A stretch of DNA of 13,207 nucleotides, taken from positions 1 through 13,207 of the forward strand of contig QIJM01000586.1 of the NCBI GenBank assembly GCA_003232445.1. The letters are read 5' to 3'. The DNA comes from Paraglaciecola arctica (GTDB taxonomy: Bacteria > Pseudomonadota > Gammaproteobacteria > Enterobacterales > Alteromonadaceae). Each line of letters opens with the position of its first letter. Position 1 is the first letter of the stretch. The translations under genes and the position numbers were made by a program. Shown in pieces: positions 1-6,759 of the stretch. Below the pieces are notes generated by a model. The model made no database searches. It saw nothing but the letters and a program-made list of their open reading frames with translations, and was not told the DNA's origin.

Positions 1-494
1 ATCTCTTTTCGGGTGGTATCAAGCTGCCTTTTTGCCTGGCCTGTTTTTAGTTTATCCGCTTTGGTCAGGAGTATATGTGCTGGCAACCCAGCCTGCATAC
101 ACCATTGTAACATTTGCAGGTCAAAATCCTTAAGTGGATGACGAATATCCATTACTTGTATAACACCTCGCAAGCTCCGGCGATGCGTCAGATAATTGTC
201 AACCATGGTCTGCCACTTGCGTTTAACCGTCTCGGGTACTTTTGCATAACCGTATCCAGGTAAATCAACAAGCCTAGCGTTATTAATAACCTCAAAAAAA
301 ACTAGTAATTGGGTACGGCCAGGTGTCTTGCTGGTTTTTGCCAGGTTATTTTGATTAGTAATGGAATTGATCGCCCGGGATTTTCCTGCGTTTGAACGTC
401 CAGCAAATGCCACTTCAGCACCAATATCTTCTGGGGCTGCAGAAATTGACGCTGCACAACTTAGAAAGTGAGCCGAAAAATATTGGCTATTCAC
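1..494 (-). CDS. engB: Ribosome biogenesis GTPase EngB/YihA/YsxC (3' end outside window)
   Basis: EngB is an essential small GTPase of the TRAFAC class that acts in late assembly of the large ribosomal subunit. The first 164 codons are visible. They show the P-loop AGRSNAGKS (residues 31-39), the switch region TPGRTQ (58-63), the G3 motif DLPG followed by YGYAKVP (77-86), the DIRHPLKD segment (116-123) and the G4 motif TKADK (144-148). The G5 region and C-terminus lie beyond base 1. I chose the GTG at 494-492 as start: the frame holds no ATG, the next upstream in-frame stop is a TGA near 550, and the N-terminus then matches the E. coli protein in length. The Shine-Dalgarno is weak at best (CAAGAA about 10 bases upstream). 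The family and fold are certain; the start is likely. Confidence 0.95.
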   Translation of the reverse strand, partial: MNSQYFSAHFLSCAASISAAPEDIGAEVAFAGRSNAGKSRAINSITNQNNLAKTSKTPGRTQLLVFFEVINNARLVDLPGYGYAKVPETVKRKWQTMVDNYLTHRRSLRGVIQVMDIRHPLKDFDLQMLQWCMQAGLPAHILLTKADKLKTGQAKRQLDTTRKE

Positions 495-506
495 AATAAA
501 AAAATT

Positions 507-520
507 CTTGTTTAAACAAG
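507..520. repeat. 14-base perfect palindrome upstream of engB
   Basis: CTTGTTTAAACAAG reads the same on both strands and lies 12 bases before the engB GTG start, in the presumed leader. It could be an operator or form a short hairpin near the ribosome binding site. It is AT-rich enough to be chance, and no protein can be assigned to it. Confidence 0.35.
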
Positions 521-668
521 GCCGTAGTTTAACATGAAACTTCCGGTATCAATATTGCTAAATTAATCCAGCATGATATCAGTTACAATAATTAGCCTAT
601 TAAATCAAGTGATATATTTGACTGACTAAGCTACTATTTGCTTAATTCTGACGTTAGAATAGCGGTGT

Positions 669-718
669 AAAGAAAAACCCCGGATTTAAATTTTAAGGGG
701 GAGAGTAAATCCGGGGTT
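669..718 (-). terminator. Strong intrinsic terminator of the candidate sRNA
   Basis: On the minus strand a perfect 13-base stem (AACCCCGGATTTA paired with TAAATCCGGGGTT) closes a 17-base loop and is followed at once by TTTTTCTTT. On the plus strand no T-run follows, so the terminator points toward engB. It would end the small RNA, and also any transcript reading through from polA. Confidence 0.85.
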
Positions 719-806
719 AAGTGCTCGACGTTCATTCGTCGAGGTGTTACTAAGCCCACTCTAGGGAGGAGGAGTGGGATAGAGCTAAACACGTTGTGTA
801 TTAACC
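669..806 (-). ncRNA. Candidate trans-acting small RNA with C-rich loops, polA-engB interval
   Basis: Read on the minus strand, three hairpins follow one another. Hairpin 1 has the stem CCCACTC/GAGTGGG (778-772 with 761-755) around the loop CTCCTCCCTA. Hairpin 2 has the stem CTCGACG/CGTCGAG (743-737 with 730-724) around AATGAA. Hairpin 3 has a perfect 13-base stem (718-706 with 688-676) around a 17-base loop containing CTCTCCCCC, and runs into TTTTTCTTT, an intrinsic terminator with an Hfq-friendly tail. The 5' end is uncertain; a GATAAT box at 819-814 would start it near 806. Loops complementary to Shine-Dalgarno sequences are known from Xanthomonas sX13, and Spot 42 and ErsA occupy the same polA-engB interval in other gammaproteobacteria. 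I infer an Hfq-type mRNA repressor. Identity with any named family is not shown. Confidence 0.7.
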
Positions 807-813
807 TATCTAA

Positions 814-819
814 ATTATC
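814..819 (-). promoter_or_regulatory. Possible -10 box of the candidate sRNA
   Basis: GATAAT on the minus strand matches five of six TATAAT bases and would start transcription near 806. No good -35 element lies 16-18 bases upstream, so either an activator is involved or the true promoter lies elsewhere in the AT-rich 830-960 segment. Other weak boxes exist there, for example TTGTTA with TACACT at 16-base spacing. Confidence 0.25.
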
Positions 820-962
820 AGACCGTATCCATTACAGTTAGTTCACTAATTGCAAGTGTAGTAGGGTTTTATAATCTAACAAGTTTAAATAGGGTATTTT
901 TGATAATCTATTGATTAATAACAATATTTCATAAATTATTGCCCACAATTGCTGACTTCACC

Positions 963-998
963 GAATCTGGGTGGGGTAAAATAAATTACGCCAGATTC
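963..998 (-). other. Hairpin just downstream of polA, no T-tract
   Basis: GAATCTGG (963-970) and CCAGATTC (991-998) form a perfect 8-base stem around a 20-base loop, starting 15 bases after the polA stop codon. No run of T follows on the minus strand, so this is not a standard intrinsic terminator. It may protect the polA mRNA 3' end or be an RNA processing point. Confidence 0.4.
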
Positions 999-1012
999 AC
1001 GTTGTTAACCTG

Positions 1013-3706
1013 TTAGTGCGCTTCATCCCAACTGTCGCCAATACCAATATCAACGACTAATGGCACCTTCACATTTCCGGCTTGACTCATTTCCTGTTGC
1101 AGCCGATCACAAAAAGAACCAAGAATATTATCTTCTACTTCAAAGACCAGTTCATCATGCACCTGCATTATCATTCTTGCGTTGACTTTGTCACGACTAA
1201 TCCAGTTATCAATGCTGATCATCGCGCGCTTGATAAAATCGGCAGCTGTTCCCTGCATCGGCGCATTAATGGCAGTGCGCTCTGCATATTGTCGACGCAT
1301 CGCGTTTTTAGAATTAATTTCGGGTAAATATAATCTTCGACCGTAAAGCGTTTCAACAAAACCCTGGGCCCTCGCGACATCACGAATGTTATCCATAAAT
1401 TTTCTAACACCTGGGTAGCGGACAAAATACTGGTCGACATACTCCTGCGCCTGAAACCGGGGAATAGCCAACTGCTTGGCCAATCCAAACGCTGACATAC
1501 CATAAATTAAACCAAAGTTAATCGCTTTGGCTGACCGCCTATGATCTGCTGTCACCTGGTCAAGCTCTAAATTAAACACATCTGCGGCGGTTGCCTGGTG
1601 GATGTCCTGACCGCTTTTAAAGGCTTCTAATAGTCTTTCGTCATTCGACAAATGAGCCATAATTCGCAATTCAATCTGCGAATAATCCGCAGCAACTATT
1701 TTGTAACCTGACGGCGCGATAAATGCTTTGCGAATTCTTCTGCCCTGGGGAGAGCGTATTGGAATATTCTGTAAGTTTGGATTTGACGATGAAAGTCTGC
1801 CTGTCGCGGTGACCGCCTGGTGATACGATGTATGCACTCGACCCGTCTTCTCATTTACCTGCTCCGGCAAGCGATCAATATAGGTTGATTTTAATTTGCT
1901 ATAGCTCCTAAATTCCAGGATCAGCTTAGGTAATGGAAAATCCACAGACAATTCTTGCAAAACCTCTTCGGAAGTGGACGCCTGGCCTTTCGGTGTTTTT
2001 TTAATAACAGGTAGCTCGAGCTTTTCGAACAGTATTTTCTGCAACTGTTTTGGCGAGCCAATGTTAAATTCCTCACCCGCCTGTTTATAAATCTTTTGCT
2101 TTAGCTGCTCAAGTAATGCGGTTAGCTCCTTACCTTGTTTTTCCAGTAATTGTGTATCAATCAACACACCCGTTTGTTCTATTCTCGCCAATACCTTGAT
2201 CAGCGGTATCTCGATATCTGTGTAGACGGAGCATAGCGTACTGTTTTGACTTAACTGTTTCCATAATACCTGATGTAGTTCTAGCGTCAGATCAGCATCT
2301 TCTGCGGCATAGGGTCCTGCTTCTTCCAATGTCACCTGATCAAACGTCACTTGCTTCGCCCCCTTTCCGGCGACATCTTCAAAATGAATGGTATTGTGAC
2401 CCAGGTGTTTCAGCACCATGGAATCCAGATCATGACGATTGATACTATTACTTATATAGGACTCGAGCATGGTATCGTGTTTAATGCCATTGATAGAAAC
2501 GTCATAGCGTGACAAGACATTAATATCATATTTTATATGCTGACCGATCTTAGCCGGTCTATCGTTTGCCAGTACCGGCTTTAATAATGATAAAAGTTTC
2601 TGCCGGCTTATTTGCTTTGGCGCCCCTTCATAGTTATGTGCACAAGGCACATAGGCAGCTTCGCCTGGCCGAATAGAAAATGATACGCCTACCAATTCTG
2701 CCTGCATTGAATCGAGGCTGGTTGTCTCAGTATCAAATGCCATTTGCTCAGCCTTTTCCAGCCGTGCTATCCATGTTTTTAATTGCGATTCATCAAGTAT
2801 TATTTCGTAGTTGGTTTTTTTGCGTGCACTTGTTTCGGCAGAGTCTCCATCTGCGGATGACACTTCTTTTAACAGGGAACGGAAACCAAGCTGGGTATAT
2901 AATTTTTTTAGTGCTTCGACATCGGGGACTTTACATACCAATGTATCTGCAGCAGACGATAATTCAATATCGGTTTTGATGGTAACCAGTTCCCTTGAGA
3001 GCTTGAGTTGATCAATGCCTTCACGCAAATTTTCACCAACTTTGCCTTTGATCTCGCTGGCATGAACAATTATCCTGTTGACATCGTTATATTGTTGCAG
3101 CCATTTGACGGCTGTTTTTGGACCCACCTTGGAAACGCCAGGTACATTATCAGAGGTGTCACCGACGAGCGCAAGATAGTCAATCATCTGCTCCGGTTTT
3201 ACGCCAAACTTATCGACGACCCCCTGTGTATCCATCGTTTTGTTTTTCATGGTGTCGACCAATGTCACTTTGTCATTGACAAGTTGGGCCATATCCTTAT
3301 CACCCGTCGATATGATGACATTCATATTTTGCTTCGCACCCTGCACAGCCAGGGCACCAATGACATCGTCGGCTTCGACACCGGACATCGATAAAACAGG
3401 AAACCCCAGTGCCATCATTACCTGGTTTAGAGGCTCCACCTGTTCGCGTAAATCACTAGGCATTGGCGGGCGGTTTGCCTTGTACTGTGAATACATCTTG
3501 TGACGAAAAGTTTTACCTTTGGCGTCAAATACAACTGCCACATAATCCGGATTTAATTCGCCCACGAGTTTTAGCACCATCTTAATCACACCGAATACAG
3601 CACCCGTAGACTCACCTTTTGCGTTTTTAAGCTCTGGTAAAGCATGGTATGCCCGATAAAAATAGGAAGAGCCATCAATTAGCAGTAATTGTTTTGATTT
3701 TGTCAT
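1013..3706 (-). CDS. polA: DNA polymerase I
   Basis: Repair and Okazaki-fragment polymerase of 897 residues (E. coli: 928), with all three domains. The 5' nuclease (1-290) shows LLLIDGSSYFYRAYHA (8-23), EADD (111-114), STGDKDM (133-139) and GDTSDNVPGVSKVGPKTA (182-199). The 3'-5' proofreading exonuclease looks active: FDTETTS (324-330, D325 and E327), YD (393-394) and YAAEDAD (466-472, Y466 and D470). The polymerase domain has TGRLSSSNPNLQNIP (635-649), motif A DYSQIELR (674-681), the O-helix RRSAKAINFGLIYG (723-736) and motif C QVHDE (848-852). The start is the ATG at 3706-3704, giving the usual N-terminus, though without a clear Shine-Dalgarno. A perfect TATAAT lies at 3771-3766 on this strand. 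The gene is divergent from the LOG gene and upstream of the candidate sRNA. Confidence 0.98.
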   Translation of the reverse strand: MTKSKQLLLIDGSSYFYRAYHALPELKNAKGESTGAVFGVIKMVLKLVGELNPDYVAVVFDAKGKTFRHKMYSQYKANRPPMPSDLREQVEPLNQVMMALGFPVLSMSGVEADDVIGALAVQGAKQNMNVIISTGDKDMAQLVNDKVTLVDTMKNKTMDTQGVVDKFGVKPEQMIDYLALVGDTSDNVPGVSKVGPKTAVKWLQQYNDVNRIIVHASEIKGKVGENLREGIDQLKLSRELVTIKTDIELSSAADTLVCKVPDVEALKKLYTQLGFRSLLKEVSSADGDSAETSARKKTNYEIILDESQLKTWIARLEKAEQMAFDTETTSLDSMQAELVGVSFSIRPGEAAYVPCAHNYEGAPKQISRQKLLSLLKPVLANDRPAKIGQHIKYDINVLSRYDVSINGIKHDTMLESYISNSINRHDLDSMVLKHLGHNTIHFEDVAGKGAKQVTFDQVTLEEAGPYAAEDADLTLELHQVLWKQLSQNSTLCSVYTDIEIPLIKVLARIEQTGVLIDTQLLEKQGKELTALLEQLKQKIYKQAGEEFNIGSPKQLQKILFEKLELPVIKKTPKGQASTSEEVLQELSVDFPLPKLILEFRSYSKLKSTYIDRLPEQVNEKTGRVHTSYHQAVTATGRLSSSNPNLQNIPIRSPQGRRIRKAFIAPSGYKIVAADYSQIELRIMAHLSNDERLLEAFKSGQDIHQATAADVFNLELDQVTADHRRSAKAINFGLIYGMSAFGLAKQLAIPRFQAQEYVDQYFVRYPGVRKFMDNIRDVARAQGFVETLYGRRLYLPEINSKNAMRRQYAERTAINAPMQGTAADFIKRAMISIDNWISRDKVNARMIMQVHDELVFEVEDNILGSFCDRLQQEMSQAGNVKVPLVVDIGIGDSWDEAH

Positions 3707-3765
3707 TATGAACCAAGCCAGAAGTGTAAATTTGATAAAACTAACTTTTAAATACAGGTATTTGA

Positions 3766-3771
3766 ATTATA
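3766..3771 (-). promoter_or_regulatory. -10 box candidate for polA
   Basis: TATAAT on the minus strand, about 60 bases before the polA ATG. The hexamer 17 bases upstream is a poor -35 match, so only the -10 element is supported. Confidence 0.35.
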
Positions 3772-3870
3772 CTTAAGTTAAGCTCTCGCGGTATATTTTT
3801 TTAAATCTTCAAGTTACATAATATTGTTTAATGATCATTCGGTAATCAACATTACAGTTGTATTAACAAA

Positions 3871-4587
3871 ATGAGCAATAAAACCAACCATTTTTCCAAG
3901 CCAACTGAAGATGGCCCGCTAATTCGTGAATCCTGGAATATTTTTCAGATAGTTGCGGAATTTGTCGAAGGGTTCGAGCGTCTGGCATCAATATCACCTT
4001 CGGTTAGTATATTTGGCTCAGCAAGAACGCCTGTCGACCATCCCGATTATGTGCTGGCCAAGCAAATAGCACTGGAACTGTCTAACGCCGGATTTTCGGT
4101 CGTCAGCGGAGGCGGGCCTGGAATTATGGAAGCTGCCAATAAAGGTGCCTACGAGGGGAAATCGGCTAGTGTCGGCTTAAATATTGAGCTCCCACACGAG
4201 CAAGTACGAAATGAATACCAAGATATCAGTCTAAATTTTAGACATTTTTTCTCCCGAAAGGTCATGTTTGTTAAATATGCCTCTGCTTATGTCGTCTTAC
4301 CAGGTGGTTTTGGCACGCTTGACGAACTTATCGAAATTTTAACTTTGGTACAAACCGGAAAAACGCGTAGAATACCCATATTACTTGTTAATTCCAGGTT
4401 TTGGAGCGGCTTGGTAGATTGGTTTAAAGATACCCTGGCTGTAAGCGCAAAAATCCTGCCAGAAGATATAGACCTGTTCAAAGTACTTGATACTCCAACG
4501 GAAATAGTAGATGCTATTTTTGCTCATTACCAAAATCGGGGGTTTGAGCCATCCGCTGAAGAACAGGAAATTCTTTTACAGTTATAA
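3871..4587 (+). CDS. LOG-family nucleoside 5'-monophosphate phosphoribohydrolase (TIGR00730 type)
   Basis: A 238-residue Rossmann-fold protein of the LOG/lysine-decarboxylase-like family, whose characterised members remove ribose 5-phosphate from cytokinin nucleotides or from AMP and other purine/pyrimidine monophosphates. Diagnostic segments are SIFGSAR (46-52), VVSGGGPGIMEAANKGA (77-93), FFSRK (126-130, with the conserved Arg-Lys) and LPGGFGTLDE (143-152), which holds the PGGxGTxxE signature with the catalytic Glu. The length suits the longer bacterial form with an N-terminal extension of about 40 residues. The start is the ATG at 3871, without a clear Shine-Dalgarno. It is divergent from polA (164 bases) and 17 bases upstream of the DUF2782 gene, so probably co-transcribed with it. 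The substrate cannot be told from sequence. Older names such as lysine decarboxylase are misleading. Confidence 0.92.
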   Translation: MSNKTNHFSKPTEDGPLIRESWNIFQIVAEFVEGFERLASISPSVSIFGSARTPVDHPDYVLAKQIALELSNAGFSVVSGGGPGIMEAANKGAYEGKSASVGLNIELPHEQVRNEYQDISLNFRHFFSRKVMFVKYASAYVVLPGGFGTLDELIEILTLVQTGKTRRIPILLVNSRFWSGLVDWFKDTLAVSAKILPEDIDLFKVLDTPTEIVDAIFAHYQNRGFEPSAEEQEILLQL

Positions 4588-4604
4588 CAAAAAGAGAGAA
4601 TATA

Positions 4605-4967
4605 ATGAAAATACTAATCGCCTTTATAATTGCACTGTCGCCTATTGCCCTATCCGCAGAAGAAAGTCAGGATGGATTAAGCAGCCCACCGCCCATTCCA
4701 AAAAATGATGACTATCTTAAGAAAAAGAAAAAACATAAAGCCAAAGGCCCTACCAAGGACTCTAAAACAAAGGTTACTGTTCACGAAGGTAAAGGCAAAA
4801 GAATCGAAGAATATCGGATTCGTGGACACTTGACGAAAGTAAAGGTTATTTCCAAGTTTGGAAAACCTTACTATATATACTATGACGAAAAATGGAACGA
4901 TGTACCTGTTAAGAGTGACATTAGCACAGATGACAAAACACCATTCTGGAAAGTTTTTAGCTGGTAA
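4605..4967 (+). CDS. Secreted DUF2782 protein
   Basis: A 120-residue protein with a Sec signal peptide (hydrophobic 3-15, likely cleavage after ALSA at 15-18). A lysine-rich linker follows (39-57, including a run of five Lys). The conserved DUF2782-type domain spans about 56-105: a basic strand, then EEYRIRG (68-74), a valine/lysine strand and GKPYYIYYD (86-94). Related Pseudomonas proteins share the pattern EYRvnG...IKV...GKPYYL and also sit between polA and thrB. The function is unknown; the protein should act in the periplasm. Start at 4605: ATG with a GAGAGA Shine-Dalgarno at a usable distance, 17 bases after the LOG stop, suggesting an operon. The Lys-rich linker might bind an anionic surface such as nucleic acid or lipid, which is inference only. 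Confidence 0.85.
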   Translation: MKILIAFIIALSPIALSAEESQDGLSSPPPIPKNDDYLKKKKKHKAKGPTKDSKTKVTVHEGKGKRIEEYRIRGHLTKVKVISKFGKPYYIYYDEKWNDVPVKSDISTDDKTPFWKVFSW

Positions 4968-5145
4968 TTTTTATCAAAGCGATTAGGCATTAGAAAATAC
5001 TATTATTTTGTACCCTATCAGACAGGGACGTTCTGATACCCGTTTAAACACAAATAAGCAAACTTTATTTTTATAGACCATTTTCATAGCCCCCTGTTCC
5101 TGGATATAATTGAGTTAATAATGGTTTCACTCAAGCTTAATAAAT
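4968..5145. other. Intergenic region between DUF2782 gene and thrB
   Basis: These 178 bases hold a weak hairpin (TATCAGA 5016-5022 with TCTGATA 5032-5038, not followed by a T-run) that may end the LOG-DUF2782 transcript, then the thrB promoter region. No leader peptide or threonine/isoleucine attenuator of the E. coli thr type is visible. Confidence 0.5.
5081..5110 (+). promoter_or_regulatory. Putative sigma-70 promoter of thrB
   Basis: A perfect -10 TATAAT (5105-5110) is preceded, at 18-base spacing, by TTTTCA (5081-5086, four of six -35 matches). Transcription would begin near 5117 with a leader of about 30 bases. Overlapping the start region is the inverted repeat TTGAGT-N13-ACTCAA (5110-5134), a possible operator. 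Confidence 0.5.
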
Positions 5146-6096
5146 ATGTCGGTTTATACTGTCGTTAAACGCGAGCAACTCGCACAATTGTTGTCACAAT
5201 ACTCTATCGGCGAACTACTGGACTACCAGGGTATCAGCGCCGGCATTGACAATACCAATTATTTTGTAACCACTAGTTGTGGAGAATTTGTGCTGACGCT
5301 ATTTGAGTCACTAGACTTTAATGAACTACCATATTTTCTTGCGCTAATGGCACACCTTTCCGAACACGGCGTTCCCTGTGCGCACCCAGTTGCAGATATA
5401 AACAACAAATTTTTACGGACACTAAATCAACGACCTGCAGCTATTGTTAACAAGCTACCAGGCAAGGATCATAGTAACTCAACCAAGGCTCACGCTAAGG
5501 AATTAGGGCGCGTATTAGCCAAGCTACATATCGCCGGTCAAAGTTTTAACCAGAAAAAACTCAATACCCGTGGTGAGCACTGGTGGCAGCAAACCACAGA
5601 AAGACTAAAACCCTATATCACTGAAGACGTTTATCGCTTTTTAGTGGCTGAAATTAGATTCCAGCAAACGGTAGACAGGCACTCTCTGCCCAACGGTGTC
5701 ACTCACGCCGATTTATTTAAAGACAATGTTCTATGGATTGGCGATGAACTAACAGGTGTCATAGATTTTTATTATGCCTGTTCTGACTGCCTGCTCTATG
5801 ACATTGCCGTAACCGCTAACGCCTGGTTTAGCACGCCAGATGGCAAGCTTGATACGGAACTCACTTGTGAATTTCTATCAAGTTACCATCATTTTCGGCC
5901 ACTGGAAACAGTCGAACACCAAAACTGGCCAGCGATGCTTCGCGCTAGTGCATTGCGTTTTTTGCTTTCACGATTAAATGACAAGCATTTTCCAAAACCC
6001 GGTGAAATAACCCATGTAAAAAATCCACAAGAATTTTATAACATTCTTAGTCAACGGATACAGGCTAGCCAGGCGCTAAAGCAAATCTGGATTTGA
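5146..6096 (+). CDS. thrB: Homoserine kinase, ThrB2 type (aminoglycoside phosphotransferase fold)
   Basis: Phosphorylates homoserine with ATP to O-phosphohomoserine, the step before threonine synthase. This is the APH/choline-kinase-fold enzyme found in Pseudomonas and many proteobacteria, not the GHMP-family ThrB of E. coli. The 316-residue length is typical. The N-terminus SVYTVVKREQLAQLL (2-16) and the segment SAGIDNTNYFV (31-41) are characteristic. The catalytic Brenner motif is HADLFKDN (187-194, catalytic D189, metal-binding N194), and the DFG-like metal ligand is in GVIDFYY (204-210, D207). ATG 5146 gives the standard N-terminus; no good Shine-Dalgarno precedes it. Its own promoter box and the following promoter for the next gene suggest a single-gene unit. 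Gene order DUF2782-thrB next to polA is the known Pseudomonas arrangement. Confidence 0.94.
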   Translation: MSVYTVVKREQLAQLLSQYSIGELLDYQGISAGIDNTNYFVTTSCGEFVLTLFESLDFNELPYFLALMAHLSEHGVPCAHPVADINNKFLRTLNQRPAAIVNKLPGKDHSNSTKAHAKELGRVLAKLHIAGQSFNQKKLNTRGEHWWQQTTERLKPYITEDVYRFLVAEIRFQQTVDRHSLPNGVTHADLFKDNVLWIGDELTGVIDFYYACSDCLLYDIAVTANAWFSTPDGKLDTELTCEFLSSYHHFRPLETVEHQNWPAMLRASALRFLLSRLNDKHFPKPGEITHVKNPQEFYNILSQRIQASQALKQIWI

Positions 6097-6104
6097 ACTT
6101 ACAA

Positions 6105-6133
6105 TTGACCATAATGTCATAATGCAATATAAA
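6105..6133 (+). promoter_or_regulatory. Near-consensus sigma-70 promoter for tlpA-like gene and dctQM
   Basis: TTGACC (6105-6110) and TATAAA (6128-6133), each matching five of six consensus bases, are separated by exactly 17 bases. Transcription would start near 6140, about 23 bases before the ATG at 6163. It is the best promoter in the window and marks the start of the tlpA-dctQ-dctM operon, only 9 bases after the thrB stop. Confidence 0.7.
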
Positions 6134-6162
6134 ACTAGTAATTAAACGGCTTTAAGGTAACA

Positions 6163-6660
6163 ATGATTTTAATGCGCAAAATATTTGTTTCAACAACACT
6201 CATGATAAGTGTTTTTCTGGCTGGCTTTGCCTATGCTGCTGCCAATGGCCCCCATATTGGCCAGATAGCGCCAGAATTTGAATTAAACGATCTAAGTAAC
6301 AAACCGATTACCCTCAGTTCGCTAAGAAAAAAGGGCCATGTACTATTAATATTCTGGTCAACGCGCTGTCACGTATGCCATATTATGCTGCCAGTTTTTA
6401 AGAAGACATACAAAAAATACCGCCAAAGCAAAATAACAATTGCAGCAATTAATGTCGGCTTTGAGGGTCTCGATGAAGTCAAGCGATATACAGCAAAACA
6501 CGCCATAGATTATTTAGTACTGAACGACGATAATAAAAAGGGTCACATTGCGTCTACTTATGGACTGACAGCAACCCCCACTGTAAAATTAATTGCGCCT
6601 AACGGTAAAATTGTATGGACCGGCCATCATATTCCAGCGTTAAAAAAATGGATCAAATAA
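6163..6660 (+). CDS. Periplasmic TlpA/ResA-like thioredoxin-fold protein
   Basis: A 165-residue exported redoxin. A signal peptide (hydrophobic 7-25, likely cleavage after AYA at 23-25) is followed by a TlpA/AhpC-type domain: GQIAPEFELNDLSNKPITLSS (33-53), the redox site FWSTRCHVC (64-72, C69 and C72) and the cis-Pro loop TATPT (136-140). The active site is CHVC, not the WCxPC common in TlpA/ResA; both cysteines remain, so dithiol-disulfide exchange is likely but its potential may differ. Two ATGs are possible (6163 and 6172); the first is preferred because AAGG precedes it at about 5 bases. It is first gene after a strong promoter and directly abuts the TRAP small subunit, suggesting co-expression. 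The partner protein is unknown. Confidence 0.85.
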   Translation: MILMRKIFVSTTLMISVFLAGFAYAAANGPHIGQIAPEFELNDLSNKPITLSSLRKKGHVLLIFWSTRCHVCHIMLPVFKKTYKKYRQSKITIAAINVGFEGLDEVKRYTAKHAIDYLVLNDDNKKGHIASTYGLTATPTVKLIAPNGKIVWTGHHIPALKKWIK

Positions 6661-6759
6661 ATTAATAACAACAATCATAGTCTGCTTGGAAAAATACAAC
6701 GGTTACTCGAACAACTTAGCGAATTTGCCGGTAAAGTCGTCGCTTGGTTTTCTCTATTA
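6661..6759 (+). other. Open in-frame extension between tlpA stop and the first standard DctQ start
   Basis: From the base after the tlpA TAA (6658-6660) the DctQ frame is open without ATG, GTG or TTG until TTG 6760. It encodes 33 residues including LLGKIQRLLEQLSEFAGKVV, an amphipathic stretch leading into WFSLLLI, as is usual at the N-terminus of TRAP small subunits. Using TTG 6760 would cut the first membrane helix to about 11 residues. The extension is therefore probably translated. Possible initiators are ATT 6661 (abutting the stop), ATA 6694 or CTG 6682, none with a Shine-Dalgarno. Read-through of the tlpA stop, which is in the same frame, is another option. Confidence 0.6.

Larger units (their letters stand above)
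495..1012. other. Intergenic region between engB and polA, no protein gene
   Basis: This 518-base stretch between two minus-strand genes contains no credible protein-coding frame. From right to left it holds a hairpin just after the polA stop, an AT-rich segment (about 830-960) that may carry a promoter, the three-hairpin candidate small RNA (about 669-806), and the engB leader with a 14-base palindrome. The same interval carries Spot 42 in E. coli and ErsA in Pseudomonas, so an RNA gene here is expected from gene order. Confidence 0.7.

Noticed and set aside
669..780. CsrA/RsmA-sponge reading of the hairpins on the plus strand (GGA motifs in loops)
   Set aside because: The loops do show AGGGAGGA on the plus strand, but the terminator T-tract exists only on the minus strand, so the transcript carries the C-rich version.
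669..806. Direct assignment as Spot 42 (spf)
   Set aside because: Position fits, but I see no similarity to the Spot 42 sequence or its unstructured regions, so no symbol is given.
3008..3394. 128-codon plus-strand open frame opposite polA
   Set aside because: It lies fully inside polA on the opposite strand, has no recognisable domain, and polA is unambiguous there.
4968..5145. Threonine attenuator or leader peptide before thrB
   Set aside because: No short frame rich in Thr or Ile codons and no terminator/antiterminator pair was found.
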